Source of the DNA: Nemertoderma westbladi
Lineage: Eukaryota > Xenacoelomorpha > Nemertodermatida > Nemertodermatidae
Direction of reading: 5' to 3'
Length of the DNA stretch: 49,463 bases
Assembly (NCBI GenBank): GCA_032718475.1
Contig: JAUCBJ010007095.1
Location: 1-49,463, forward strand
Positions within the stretch are counted from its first letter, which is position 1. Each line of letters begins with the position of its first letter. The notes under the pieces were generated by a model. That model had not been told where the DNA came from. It ran no database searches and saw only the letters and a program-made list of their open reading frames with translations. The translations under genes and the position numbers were made by a program. This document shows positions 38,032 to 49,463 of the stretch, in pieces.

Positions 38032-41000
38032 AAAGTCAGTACTTTATAGTAAGTAAGACTAATTAATAGTAGGTTTTATCTTTCCTTTTTACCGAAAACC
38101 TTATGCCACGAAAGGTATCGTTCTATTACATTAACTCGCTTGATATTTTTACCGAAAGGTACGGAAAATAAAGCGAACGTTTGTTTATTCTATTCAATTC
38201 ACTACGACATGATACAGGCTAAAATGGTAAAGGAACTGTTACAGTACTTGAAGAAACATACCTTTAAATTTATTTCCAATGGCTTCTTTCTCCGCTTCGA
38301 CATTGTTTTCGATAATTAGAACAGGTTCAGCGATGAAATACAGTCAATAGAAACAAATTGGTAAAACAAATATTTCACTGAAAATATTTAATTAAAACTC
38401 GCGGAGAACACAAGCTCTCTCTTACCGGCAATAATAAGGCACAGACGTGTCTGTCCCCTATTATATGATTAATAACGAACTTACAAATGCACAAAACTAA
38501 TATTCTCATTTTCCAAGAAATCGCACGGATGCTGCCATCCCATTTCCCCTGCTGTCCCCACTTCTACGTTAAAAACCTAACAAAGCTTAACACGCAGATT
38601 GAGTTTCCATGGGAACATTGTCTGATGCACCTGGAAAAGGCCAATTAAAAGTCCCCAGTTTGGGATGGGTAAGTTGGGTATCGTGGACTCGTACTGTAGG
38701 CCTACACAGTGGATACAATGCCGTACAGTAAATATGCCTACATACAATGCGCTACTCCTGCAATAGATGACGTTGAAACAATGTGCTTGCAATGACCCCT
38801 TATACGATGGATAACAGGCCCAACTACATAATTCTAAGCAACAAAAATTAAGTTTTAAAGGTATTAAAACAAATACATAGGTATTAAAATACCTGTGTTA
38901 TCAATTGCCATTTGGGGAACAGCGGTTTTATATTGATATATTAATTAAAGTATTCAGTATTCACACATAGGCCTATTGTATTATTTGTAGTTTCCTAGGA
39001 AAGGAGTCTAATTTATTTCTAACTTAATTCAAGATTAATAGTTAGGTTAGATAGATAATCCGAATCCGTCAAAAAAATACTTAAAGCGCGATAACGGGGT
39101 ACACCTAAAAATCAGTGTTTGGCTGCCGGAAGGCCTGATACAAAAATATTGAATATATCCAATATATGATGGTCACAATCCCCTGATTCGTATAAACTAT
39201 GAAATTCATTGGTATCAATGGACCAACAGGCCCTTTTATAGCCACACAAATTCAAATTTGGTTTATTTAGAAAAGTTAGCGATTCATTCCCCGAGTAGTA
39301 GGTGGGAGGTGCAATCCGAAAGTATAAACACTTGTTGTATAAAAATGGAACATAATATTTTGATGGAGACCGGAGTGACGATAATATGTCCCCATTTGGT
39401 TGGAGAAAAGTGGTTGACAGTGAAACGCTGTGTGACGTCAGAGATGTGTCCCCGTTTTGGATTACTGGGGCGAGATCGAATAAAAACGAAATCTACAAAT
39501 CGATACTATTGGAGGAAGTTAAGAGTAATAAAATTAAATGAAAAATGACATTAACTTTCGAAAAAAGTTATTTTTGTTGAAATATGAGCATGTCCCCAAT
39601 TTGGCTATCTCAGGCGGTTGTCCGCAATTCACACGTTTAGTACGTATGTGTGTGTGGGTGTGTGTGTGTGTCGGAAGCCATAAATGTCGGAAGCCATAAT
39701 CTAAATTTATATCTTCAGCTAAATTGTATGGTTGAATCGAATTATTTTGATTCTTCTATCGGTAATTAAATATTTAGGGGGGTAACATTTATCCCATCTG
39801 GTATAAAATTAACATGGGTAGATTCGCCGTGTCCCATTCTATCAAAGTCTTTACTTTATACTCGAGATTAATGTCAAGTTTTATAGTTATTTATTGATTT
39901 ACAATTAAAATTGCATTTTTATCAATTTATTCACACGCAGGCTCTAACTGCCTAATGACAGTTAATACGGAGTAATTCCTTCCCGTGTCTTAGCAACGCT
40001 GAGAATGTCCTGGCTTGTTAGAGGCAGACTGCTGCTGGTAGGATAGCATTAATTCCCTATCCATTCACTCACTCTCCATAGAACTGGCTGACGGTGGCTT
40101 GTTAGAGGCAGACTGCTGCTGGTAGGATAGCATTAATTCCCTATCCATTCACTCGCTCTCCATAGAACTGGCTGACTGGAGGTGTGTGTGTGTGATTAGG
40201 TATCGGGTTATTCAATGATATTAATATTATTACTAAAGTAACGTCGGGATGTTAATTTTCACTGCAGCTATGAGTCTCTCTGTGTAAAAAAGCTTTTGCG
40301 GATATAATCAGTCCCCCTCGCCCGCAAGGTACCGTTATAGGTGTTTTAACGGACATAAAAGTCATTCTTCTATATGTGTGCTTTGGCGGACATGGTAAGG
40401 CAAAAAACCCGCAATGCGTCAAATACCCTGGCACAGCTTAGCCTTGATGATTCAGATTACGACATCTAACAGCTGGTTGCTGACATGGAAACGGCCATTG
40501 GACACATGGTTCTTTGTTTAGCTTAACAGCCAATCAGAGCGATTTTTTCTGTCGATGTGGAGATATTTGGCAGATCGTGCTAGGAGTGTTCAGTCTTACT
40601 GTTTTTCTTGATACTGTTGTGTTGTTTCTATCTAGGCCAGGAACACCGGCTCTAGAGTCAATTCGTTTCAGACTTTAGAAGAAACATTAGTAGGCTTAGA
40701 TTATAGAGCGTATAACTGTTATCGGTCCAGTACAATCAGTGCAATCAGCAGTAATCTTATATCACTGCAACATACATTATTATACTGCTATTTACTGTTG
40801 TGTTATGGTTGAATATTATTATCTGGAGAACATCTATAAAGAACCCAAATTTCCCAATTTTCTTGATACACTACAGGTTAGAGAGACGGGTTACATATAG
40901 CGATTGCGACTTATATTATTGTGGTTTGTAGTGAATTTAATGCTATTTGATAAGCACTACATGAGTCAGTTGCTGTTCTCTTTATATATGATAAAATTCA

Positions 41001-41605
41001 TTGATGGTCGGCAAATTAGTGAGCAGTATTGTGCGTTACCGGTAGTGTGCATGATTGTGGCTGATAACTAAGCATTTCCTAAAGAATGCGCCTCATACGT
41101 GAATCATAAGCCTTACCTACTTACCGTTGTGTTTAGTATAAGTCATATCTCTGTTTACCTAGATAGAGCGCCACGTCCTAAAGGAACTGTTAATATTTCC
41201 CGAAAGTGAATAATATTGGTCAGAAATTAGTTATTAACGATCAATCGAATAATACAGTAAGCTTACACTGCAATAACAATCTAAGCCCTCCAAATCCAGT
41301 CTCCCGGGTATATCCAGCGGGTGAATGGACGCGCACTAGGCTGGCTTCGACTAATGTTGTGTTTCTTGCTATTAAATACTTGTCATTTTCTAAAGTCTAT
41401 TCATAAACCAAAAGACATATAAATTTTGGCAGGTTAAACTGCTAAAGGTCTTCAAAAGCGCGTACACTCTGGTTTGTTGAAAGAGTGAAATAAATTATAG
41501 TTTTTCTGTTCCAAATATCAATGTGGGGCGAGACACGAATGGCGAGCCATCAGCGAACTGATGGCCGTTTTTCAAAAGTCTGTGTGTGTGTGTGTGTAGG
41601 AGTTT
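38032..41605. other. Long non-coding region
   Basis: No supported gene. It contains (GT)n runs (about 39646-39670, 40182-40192, 41579-41597) and an 84-bp tandem pair (40012-40095 and 40096-about 40175). Short ORFs at 39258-39548 and 40252-40434 lack any support. Confidence 0.6.
40012..40175. repeat. 84-bp tandem duplication
   Basis: Two adjacent copies starting 'ggcttgttagaggcagactg', differing by about one base over the shared length. Confidence 0.93.
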
Positions 41606-41870
41606 TCTAAGTTCAGTGCGAGACACAGTCTTCCGCCATTACATCCACCGCACTTCACCGGTTTATCTAAACATTGGAGAACCTTCATCAACTATATCAA
41701 GACCAATGTCGCTCAACAGGATTTCTCACCGACTGAGAAATTCAACTACTTATACCAACAGTTGAGAGGTCAACTGAAGGAATTGGTAAGTACGTTATGA
41801 CAATGCCTCTGAGGCGGCTTATGACAGGTTAGTTACTGTTAGATTAGATCAGTTAAGTTTTGTCAGATTT
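41606..41870 (+). pseudogene. BEL/Pao gag relic (DUF1759-like)
   Basis: A reading frame from about 41606 to 41797 gives 'LPPLHPPHFTGLSKHWRTF' and 'EKFNYLYQQLRGQLKEL', the conserved pattern of BEL/Pao gag (Pro-rich strand, W-x-x-F, EKF-x-YL). The match appears to continue in another frame after about 41796 ('YDNASEAAYDRL'), so the relic is frameshifted. 'ttg|gtaagt' at 41786 looks like a splice donor but is more simply read as part of the gag. Confidence 0.65.
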
Positions 41871-42198
41871 ACTGTCAGATTAGTTAAGTTTTCAAACTCA
41901 ATGTGACACCTCTGATCTTATCAATTTCAGAATGCAAAAAACGTTATTGGAAAGCCCATGATATATGCATTACATAACATGAGTTTCAGATCATTGCAAT
42001 CATCTATCGCTAGATTTATCAGTAAATTAAAACTGGTATATTTTGTTAAATCTCTCAGTTTTTGTGACTCGTGTGACACCTCTTCTACTAAATATTTTTC
42101 AAAACGGTTTTTTGCATAGTACTTCTATATTAAAATGGCAAAACATGTCGAAGTTTCCAAGCAATTGGGGCAAAAAAGATATTTTTGTAACACCCTAA
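41871..42198. other. Short spacer
   Basis: AT-rich sequence. Nothing recognised. Confidence 0.5.
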
Positions 42199-43104
42199 CG
42201 GACAGTGCCATGGTGGAATGCTGGCAGTGCCATTGATGGGATTGGGCAGTGCCATTGGTGGGGTACGGGCAGTGCCATTGGTGGGGTACGGGCAGTGCCA
42301 TGGGTCGGATGCTGGCAGTGCCATTGGTGGGATAGGGCAGTGTCATGGGTGGGATACGGGCAGTGCCATGGGTGGGATACTGGCAGTGCCAATGGTGGGA
42401 TACAGGCAGTACCATGGGTGGGATAGGGCAGTGCCATGTGTTGGATACGGACAGTGCCATGGGTGGGATACGGGCAGTGCCATGGGTTGGGATACGGACA
42501 GTGCCATGGGTGGGATGCTGGCAGTGCCATTGGTGGGATAGGGCAGTGCCATTGGTGGGATAGGGCAGTGCCATTGGTGTGGTACGGGCAGTGCCATGTG
42601 TTGGATACGGGCAGTGCCATGGGTGGGATACGGGCAGTGCCATGGGTGGGATACGGACAGTGCCATGTGTGAGATGCTGGCAGTGCCATTGGTGGGATAG
42701 GGCAGTGCCATTGGTGGGGTACGGGCAGTGCCATGGGTCGGATGCTGGCAGTGCCATTGGTGGGATAGGGCAGTGTCATGGGTGGGATATGGGCAGTGCC
42801 ATGGGTGGTATACTGGCAGTGCCAATGGTGGGATACAGGCAGTACCATTGGTGGGATACGGGCAGTGCCATGTATTGGATACGGACGGTGCCATGGGTGG
42901 GATAAGGGCAGTGCCATGGGTGGGATACGGACAGTGCCGTGGGTGGGATGCTGGCAGTGCCATTGGTGGGATAGGGCAGTACCATTGGTGGGATACGGGC
43001 AGTGCCATTGGTGAGGTACGGGCAGTGCCATGGGTCGGATGCTGGCAGTGCCATTGGTGGGATAGGGCAGTGTCATGGGTGGGATATGGGCAGTGCCATG
43101 TGTA
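42199..43104. repeat. Minisatellite, ~22-24-bp unit, about 40 units
   Basis: Units of 'ggcagtgccattggtgggat' plus 'acg' or 'ag', with variants tgggtgggata, tgggtcggatgct and tgtgttggatacg. Some larger blocks recur in the same order (for example 42290-42420 and 42710-42840), indicating higher-order duplication. All ORFs here on both strands are artefacts of the repeat. Confidence 0.95.
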
Positions 43105-44944
43105 GGCTAACGCTCGGCACATCAAAAATTTAGCTGCAATGAAATTCGTCTGTCCCATTTATCCTATTTATTTATCCACTCTCATCCAATATTTAATCGT
43201 ATTTCTATTTATTATTTATTTAGGCCCCCTTATTTATTTACTTTCAGTTTCGTAACCTACCAGTAGTAGTTGTGACCATTGTTGCGGCGGTAGAGCCCAT
43301 TATCCTTTTGTTGCGGCTTTGCCCACTATGCGTGTTGCGGCTTTAAGCCCATTTTCCCTATAATGTTGCCACCGAACCCTTTACCCATGACAGTAATTAA
43401 CCTTTTTCCAGTACATATAATTATTTATTTTACTATTATTATAACGTCTTATACTGTATTTTGTTTTAAATTATTATTATCTTTAAGCATTTAACATCCA
43501 CGTACATACTGTATTTAGTAATAATCCTCTCAGAACCCTCTCAATTAATTAGCGATTCACATTGCGCCGACGGCCAAACTCAAACTTCTAAAATGCTAGA
43601 ATGATATTTATTTATAGTTATTTTTGTGCATTTTGGGCTATTCCGTTACCATTTTGATCACTCACCTTTTCCAGGCATTAGAATGACGGCAGAACTGAAA
43701 TTTTCGAAAAAACCAAGTTTGTACATGGGCAGTTTCACATAGAAAAAATTGAATTCAATTGCCAATTATTCTTCCCTTACCACGCATACAACCATTTTAT
43801 TGTGCAGTTCTTGGTTTGGTTATTCATTCAATCCCGCATATCGTTTCATTCCATCAGAAGGGCCACCTTGACGGGATTGGACTACCTTCAATATCATTTA
43901 TCATCTCATCAGAAGGGCCGCCTTAATTGGATTGGATTACCTTCAAACAAACTCATGTATTTTTACATTCATTCATTCTTTGCGGGGTTTTTTGAATGAC
44001 CGATCCAATCAACTGTACTTAGAATGCAACTTAGCGTAGTATGAGCATTCACTATATCCAATATAGATAGATGCATTGCCCTGATTTAGCAGTTGACACA
44101 GTGAGGCTATCCCCATGTATAGGCTCCCCAGCCATCCTATTGGGTATACCCGAAATTATTAATTCAGCAATATCATTCAGATGCCAGTGTTTGAACTTTG
44201 ACCGTTTATTATCGAGTAATATATCGGGAAACCCCTTAATGCACAAATTACTATAAAAAAGCTCAGAATCTTTATTAAGAGATCCTTTTCACTGATAATT
44301 TTGGTCGGTTGTTAGGCAGCGTGTTTCACCACTCAATCGAGTTCCCCCTTGCCCCTTATTCAGACCTTAATTTATTGTTTTACTTTTACCATTACCGGTT
44401 CACCTATTTTTCATTTTCAATACTTTACCAAAACAGACGAATTTTTCCCAACCTTTGATAATACCCCTATTTAACAGTTTATTAACGCAGTTTTCAAACA
44501 ATTCTATTTAATTACCGGTAAATTGTAAATTATATAATAATATTTTATCGAATTATTGAAAATAATGAACTATCGCCCTACAATAATTGATAATAAATAA
44601 AACTGAACTTAATCACACCCAAGTCATTTTCAACCCTAGTATGTGCTGTGTTGTTGAACCATAGTTCATACATAACAAGATAAGTAGTCTGACTGACAGA
44701 CTGACTGATATATATATTCTCAACTTAGGTACCGGTAAATATATAGATAGAAGGTACACATACAGACAGATAAAATCCATGGCCTAATACATATACAACA
44801 ACTCCCCTTTTCAAATGTTTACAAAATATATATAAGACAAACCCATCACCATTTCAAATAATACAGTTATATGATAGGTTATTGCATATGTTTTCCTTTA
44901 ACTTTAAAACTGAAAGTATAACTCATGTAAGATGATAATAACAA
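43105..44944. other. Non-coding region leading to a Ty3/Gypsy 3' end
   Basis: It holds a three-fold 'ttgcggc...gcccat' repeat (about 43280-43350) and a 55-bp diverged tandem pair (43853-43907 and 43908-about 43955). Near 44803-44815, on the minus strand, a purine tract 'aaaaggggagt' followed by 'tgttgtatatg' is the likely polypurine tract and 3' LTR start of the downstream element. The other LTR is outside the window, so LTR limits are unknown. Confidence 0.55.
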
Positions 44945-47900
44945 TTATTCTATATTGAATGTTACATGCTTCTTTTTATTACGTAGTTCATAGGGTTTGC
45001 GTATAAATGATTCACTGTTGGCTTCGTTCGAGTGATCATCAGTTCGATTGTTATCGATTGGTATATAGTTGTGGCGTAAAAACCTTCGGTTCCGCCAATA
45101 TGTCCTTCCAGAGGTGAGTTTTACCATGTAATCTCGCCTCTTCCCAACTGCTACGATTTCCCCTGTCTTGACCCACCGTTTGTTTGATGGATCTTGAATC
45201 CGGACTTTATCGCCAACCCGGAATGGTTTTAAGTCATGTGCTATGGCGTTATAATATGATATATTATACAAATCATTTGCAGTATCGGTATCTTTTTCGT
45301 CATTTTCATCAGATAGGTCCTGCCATTTTTTTGAGAATGTACTCTGATGGACAGGTATTCGGGAGCGTAGATTAAAACCGAATAATATTTGATTAGGGGA
45401 CTTTCCATCTGCCCTAGGAGTATTTCTAAGTTCTAGTAATGCCTCTGCAAATTCTTCGCTATCAATATGGGTGGTAGGCATCTTGGCAAGCATATTCTTT
45501 ATTGTCTTTACTGATATTTCTGCATGCCCATTACTTTGATGATAATGTGGTGTACTAGGAGTCCAATTGACGCCCCAACGTTTCAAAAAGTCGCGGAATT
45601 TTGAGGAGGCAAACTGTGGGCCTCCATCTGTTCTCAGAGTTACTGGAACACCAGTATCTACAAACCATTTTCTTATAACTTGAATTACCTGCGATGCGTT
45701 AGGATCATGTGCCCATTCCGCAACACAAGGGTATCCTGAGAACCTATCACCGTAAACGAGATATAGACGCCCTCCTAAGTGAAACAAATCAGCAGATACT
45801 GATTCAAAGGGTCTAGTTGTTGTATTATCGGATAACATTGTCTCTTTTGGTAAACTCTGTCTACGTTCCTGACATAGTTGACACAAGTTTATCATTTGCG
45901 TAATCTCGTTGTTTATGCCTGGCCAGAATATTGCTGAACGCGCCCTCTGTTTTGTGCGTATAATGCCCTGGTGTGAGGCATGTAACCTGTTTAATATTTC
46001 TTTCTGATGAGATTTAGGGATTACCAGGCGTGTGCCATATAATACCAGCCCATTGTCCAAGTATAGTTGATCATGCATCGATCGAAATTGTTGAACATAT
46101 ATTGGTGCTTTGTTTAGATTAACGAAATCAGTAGATATTGCTTGTATTAGGGATTGATAATCTTCATCTTGTTCAGCCGCTTTCTGTAATTCTTTAATTA
46201 AGGGATCTGTGCAATAATTTTCTTCTGTTAGACTAATTAATGCAATATGTGTCGATGAATTTTGGGGAGGTTGGGTGTCTTCATCATTGCCATTGGAAGG
46301 ATTATCTACTGGAGCCCGGCTGAGATCATTGGCAATTGAGTGATTTTTTCCTTTACACCATGCCACGGAGAATTGATATCGTGATTGTAAATCAGATTTA
46401 ATTCGTTGGAGGCGTGCGTTTTCGATTTGACCAATTGTATAATTATTGAATATAGTCAATAGAGGGCGATGATCGGTGACAACTACAAAATGGGATAAGC
46501 CTGCCACATATAGGTTACACTTAGTAATTGCGTATTTCATGGCTAAAGCCTCTAGTTCAATCGTCGAATATCGCGATTCTGCATCGCTCAAATATCTGCT
46601 TCCGCATAACACTAATCGCCATTGAGAACTATGTTTTTGAAGCAAAACGAACCCCAGACCGTATAGTCTTGAAGCATCTGTCTCTATACGGGTTTCTTTA
46701 CTCGCATCAAAATGGGCTAAAATTGGGGAACTTGTGAGTACTTTCTTCACATCCTGAAATGCGATAGAGTGATTTTCTAGCCAGATGTATTCATTACGTG
46801 TTTTCAGCAAGTCACGTAATGGTATTGTTACCTCGGATATTTTATCATTGAAGTTCCCCAGCTGATTGACCATTCCCAGAAATGATCTCAGTTCACTAAT
46901 ATTTCGGGGTTCCGGAAAGTCTTTGATGGCCTTTACTTTATCGGGTTCGACCTCTATGCCATCAGTTGATATGATAAAACCTGCGAATTTAACACGATGC
47001 AGTGCTAACTTAAACTTACGTTGATTGAGAGTTACACCAAACTCTCTGCATCTTTCTAAGAGTTCTTCAACACGACGAATATGGGTATCAAGATCTTTAT
47101 CGACTATGAGAATGTCGTCTACTATCTTATGGATATTCTCAATTCCATCGAATGCTAAATCTCCCCTTAGATTAAAACTATCCCCTGTGGCAATGTAGCC
47201 CATTGGGGCACGGCAATATCTAAATCGCCCCCAGGGTGTTATAAATGTTGTATAATCACGACTATTTTCATCCAGTGCCAGTTGCCAATACCCATGCGCC
47301 GCATCCACTTTCGTAAACCACAAAGAATTGGGCGCTATCTCTGATACCACATCAAATGGTGATTTTGCATTATGTACTGGGCGTTTTACTTGGCAATTTA
47401 ATTTTGTAAAATCTGCCGTTATTCGTATCCCTCCACATGGTTTAGGTACGCAGACCATGGGATGACACCAGGCCACTGGCCTGTCTCCTATTCGCTCAAT
47501 AATACCTGCTTCCAGCATATTATCGATGGATTTCTTTGCCTCTTCACGATAGGAGAATGGTATTGTTCTAGCAGTATGAACTGCAAACGGTTTTGCATTT
47601 TCTTGTAATTCAATAGTCATGGGGGGCCCTCCCATGACTCGCAACTCACCTTTTGATTTAAATACATCAGAGAATTTTGACAATAATTCTGTTTCTGTAA
47701 TTTTTATGAAATTTTGTTCTGAGACATTATTACAATTCAATTCTGGCTGTGATGCTGTAGAAGTTTGTACAGTATGTACAATGTTAGGTAATTGTACTGG
47801 GAAGTTTTCATAAACTAAGCCCAAACCAATACATGCGCTAAGAGAAATATAAACATCCTTATCTGGAATATTTCTACAAAAAATAAAAGTTTCTTTGTGT

Positions 47901-48652
47901 TTCTGTGATCCCAACATAATAAATAAGTCAAAGCATCCAATCACGTCTAATTTGGATCCATTAACACCTTCAACAGTTTCATTAAATTTATTTAACTTTG
48001 ATTCATCGATGCCAAGACTAGTTAACATTGAAATACCAGATACAGTGGCCTGAGCACCAGTGTCGGCTGTAATACATTGTTCGCCTAGGAATGTATTATT
48101 CAATGTATAAACGTTTACTGTAATTATTGGTTTCTTTCTAGAGCTTACCTGTTTATTACTGGTATCAGTTGGTGCTATTATAACAGCTGAACTTGATTTA
48201 TTGTTGGATGAATTGCCACCTCCGCCTGTATTCCTAGTGGATGTTAGGCAGGCTCGATCAAAGTGTCCCTTCTTCTTGCATTTACGACAAGTTTTTCCTG
48301 AGGCTGGGCAAGGTCTCCCATATTGGTGGGGATAATTGCCACCGCAGAAATAACAAAGTTTCTTGGCTTGAATGTTTGTGCTTTCCATAGAGTGACTTTG
48401 TTTCCGTTCCTTCCATCTGTCCCATTTCCGACCTCTGCTCTTGCTGCGACCACGAAATTTTTTGTCATGTTCTTTTTCTTGCCCTGATTTATTAATGTTA
48501 ATTGTTTTTCCACCAGATGCTGATCGGAGTTTTTCATCATCCTGCTTTGCTGTCTCCATGTTCCGACAGAGAGTTAAGGTCTCATCTAGGGTTAAAGCTG
48601 GCTTTTTACTCAATAACTCTTGGCGTACTTCATCGTCATTTATGCCACAGGT
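44945..48652 (-). CDS. pol: Ty3/Gypsy Pol (with gag zinc knuckles)
   Basis: 1235 codons, open from directly after the TAA at 48653-48655; the first ATG is at 48613 (1222 aa, residues numbered from it). Zinc knuckle-like motifs '[10 protein letters not shown]' (87-96) and '[14 protein letters not shown]' (109-122); aspartic protease '[11 protein letters not shown]' (183-193); RT with '[13 protein letters not shown]' and '[11 protein letters not shown]'; RNase H '[17 protein letters not shown]'; integrase with 'HASHQG' and 'CQLCQ' zinc ligands and catalytic segments 'SADLFH', '[11 protein letters not shown]' and '[11 protein letters not shown]'. This is canonical Ty3/Gypsy order, complete to the C-terminus, without internal stops. 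Confidence 0.95.
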   Translation of the reverse strand, partial: TCGINDDEVRQELLSKKPALTLDETLTLCRNMETAKQDDEKLRSASGGKTININKSGQEKEHDKKFRGRSKSRGRKWDRWKERKQSHSMESTNIQAKKLCYFCGGNYPHQYGRPCPASGKTCRKCKKKGHFDRACLTSTRNTGGGGNSSNNKSSSAVIIAPTDTSNKQVSSRKKPIITVNVYTLNNTFLGEQCITADTGAQATVSGISMLTSLGIDESKLNKFNETVEGVNGSKLDVIGCFDLFIMLGSQKHKETFIFCRNIPDKDVYISLSACIGLGLVYENFPVQLPNIVHTVQTSTASQPELNCNNVSEQNFIKITETELLSKFSDVFKSKGELRVMGGPPMTIELQENAKPFAVHTARTIPFSYREEAKKSIDNMLEAGIIERIGDRPVAWCHPMVCVPKPCGGIRITADFTKLNCQVKRPVHNAKSPFDVVSEIAPNSLWFTKVDAAHGYWQLALDENSRDYTTFITPWGRFRYCRAPMGYIATGDSFNLRGDLAFDGIENIHKIVDDILIVDKDLDTHIRRVEELLERCREFGVTLNQRKFKLALHRVKFAGFIISTDGIEVEPDKVKAIKDFPEPRNISELRSFLGMVNQLGNFNDKISEVTIPLRDLLKTRNEYIWLENHSIAFQDVKKVLTSSPILAHFDASKETRIETDASRLYGLGFVLLQKHSSQWRLVLCGSRYLSDAESRYSTIELEALAMKYAITKCNLYVAGLSHFVVVTDHRPLLTIFNNYTIGQIENARLQRIKSDLQSRYQFSVAWCKGKNHSIANDLSRAPVDNPSNGNDEDTQPPQNSSTHIALISLTEENYCTDPLIKELQKAAEQDEDYQSLIQAISTDFVNLNKAPIYVQQFRSMHDQLYLDNGLVLYGTRLVIPKSHQKEILNRLHASHQGIIRTKQRARSAIFWPGINNEITQMINLCQLCQERRQSLPKETMLSDNTTTRPFESVSADLFHLGGRLYLVYGDRFSGYPCVAEWAHDPNASQVIQVIRKWFVDTGVPVTLRTDGGPQFASSKFRDFLKRWGVNWTPSTPHYHQSNGHAEISVKTIKNMLAKMPTTHIDSEEFAEALLELRNTPRADGKSPNQILFGFNLRSRIPVHQSTFSKKWQDLSDENDEKDTDTANDLYNISYYNAIAHDLKPFRVGDKVRIQDPSNKRWVKTGEIVAVGKRRDYMVKLTSGRTYWRNRRFLRHNYIPIDNNRTDDHSNEANSESFIRKPYELRNKKKHVTFNIE

Positions 48653-49463
48653 TTAGAGTGTAGTGAGCCAATCGTCTTGAGTCATTGATGCTAATTCGGC
48701 GGTGTCAGCCAATTCGCGCAATTTTAAATAATAATCATCAAATAATTCTCGATCCTTTTGTGTTCGCCTTACCAGTTGAAAACGGTCTACTGCTACATTG
48801 CATTTTCGCTTTAAGTATAGTCGGATTTGGATGAGAACTTCTTTGAGAGTCATCTCAGTGTCCTGTGGGGTTCTCATAATTGTTTTAATTCGTTCCAAAA
48901 GATCGGGAGAGCAATAAGACCAGAACATTGCTAATTGTTCCTCTCTGGTGCGTTCGCGAAGTTTAACCACAGTTTCATAATTGGCCCAGGATGGTTCCCA
49001 ACGTTTAAATGTTTTGTAGTCCACAGTATCCATTAAGGTGTCTGGGATTTTAGCAGTTGCTTTAACTGTATCTCGAGGATTTCTTACAGGGTTTATTGGA
49101 TCCCCGCCTCTTGGAGTTCCATCAGTGCCTGAAGAAGAAGGAAGTCGAAGTGATTGTAGAAGAGACTTCATTTCTTCATCCCGGATTCGACTTTCCTGCT
49201 CCTGGTGCCTCCTGTCTTCTTCACGTTGTTGCAGCATGTGTGCAAACATCCTCTGCATCATAGATAGCGTATCCGAATCCTGTTCTACTGGATGTTGCCG
49301 GTAGGCTCCTCTTGAATCTTCCTTAGACATAGCTGTAATGTTATCGTGGTGTTTTTGTATTGCCACTTTTAGCATACTACACATTCGCGCTGTTGACTGT
49401 TTAGAATCCCACTGCATGGACAAAACATTGAATGCCGCGTGGATTTCCTCACGAGATAGCTGT
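48653..49463 (-). CDS. gag: Ty3/Gypsy Gag, partial
   Basis: Frame open from the window edge; the true start lies outside. It contains a helical, Gln/Glu-rich region ('MMQRMFAHMLQQREED') and a capsid-like core ('FKRWEPSWANYETVVKL', 'YLKRKCNVAVDRFQLVRR', 'YYLKLRELADTAELASM'). It ends at TAA 48653-48655 after 'DDWLTTL'. The following codons are in the same frame and continue the gag-like sequence to the zinc knuckles, so the TAA interrupts what looks like one gag-pol frame. Confidence 0.88.
   Translation of the reverse strand, partial: QLSREEIHAAFNVLSMQWDSKQSTARMCSMLKVAIQKHHDNITAMSKEDSRGAYRQHPVEQDSDTLSMMQRMFAHMLQQREEDRRHQEQESRIRDEEMKSLLQSLRLPSSSGTDGTPRGGDPINPVRNPRDTVKATAKIPDTLMDTVDYKTFKRWEPSWANYETVVKLRERTREEQLAMFWSYCSPDLLERIKTIMRTPQDTEMTLKEVLIQIRLYLKRKCNVAVDRFQLVRRTQKDRELFDDYYLKLRELADTAELASMTQDDWLTTL

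Larger units (their letters stand above)
44803..49463 (-). mobile_element. Ty3/Gypsy LTR retrotransposon, cut by window edge
   Basis: Leftward element with gag and pol in one frame separated by a single TAA, a polypurine tract and the start of a presumed 3' LTR. The 5' end lies beyond 49463, and the 3' LTR should extend to below 44803. Confidence 0.88.

Noticed and set aside
39258-39548. 96-aa rightward ORF
   Set aside because: No recognisable domain, no flanking gene structure.
41629-41785. Host exon flanked by AG and GTAAGT
   Set aside because: Content matches BEL/Pao gag and the match continues past the 'donor' in another frame, so a retroelement relic is simpler.
42125-43158. Numerous long ORFs on both strands
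   Set aside because: All arise from the ~23-bp minisatellite.

Overview
This window reads as animal nuclear DNA, most likely from a marine invertebrate. It is gene-poor and AT-rich, full of satellites, minisatellites and retrotransposons, and it holds one complete Maverick/Polinton-type virus-like element. I see no bacterial operon signals, no rRNA or tRNA gene, and no confident intron-bearing host gene. The species cannot be fixed from the sequence.

Layout. 1-1125 is a 9-bp satellite. 1497-2465 (-) is an unrecognised C2H2/acidic-repeat protein, followed by a cluster of palindromes (2922-3070). 3731-5653 looks like the leader and gag-like ORF of a retroelement, ending in a 16-G run. 5693-24441 is the Maverick/Polinton: 18.7 kb with 485-bp terminal inverted repeats (TIRs) starting AGTAGTAG and ending CTACTACT. 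A 33-bp minisatellite (24442-25195) abuts its right end. 28553-30565 is a 5'-truncated LINE with a damaged reverse transcriptase, followed by a second 33-bp minisatellite (30700-31445). 32512-36981 (-) is an LTR retrotransposon with two LTRs that look identical by eye. 37016-38031 is a non-autonomous element or satellite built of direct and inverted GGACCGAATTGTCC-type units. 41606-41870 is a BEL/Pao gag relic, 42199-43104 is a ~22-24-bp minisatellite, and 44945-49463 (-) is a Ty3/Gypsy element running off the window edge.

The Maverick has two converging arms. The rightward arm carries an unrecognised 353-aa protein, a protein-primed family B DNA polymerase, an overlapping ORF whose motifs match a TATA-binding-protein fold, and a 140-aa unknown. 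The leftward arm carries, in order of transcription, a 148-aa unknown, a RING protein, the packaging ATPase, a broken pX/pVI-like small capsid protein, a 56-aa basic protein, the integrase, two penton-like paralogues, a basic GG-motif core protein, the major capsid protein, an adenain-type protease and a 181-aa unknown. Replication, integration, packaging, maturation and capsid genes are therefore all present. One morphogenesis gene carries an internal stop, so this copy is probably not fully functional.

The observation I rate highest is the TBP-like gene next to the polymerase, together with TATA-like boxes and a recurrent TTA/TAA trinucleotide run placed directly before several start codons. 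Together they suggest that this lineage may carry its own promoter-recognition machinery. That is an inference from motifs and needs structure-based searches.
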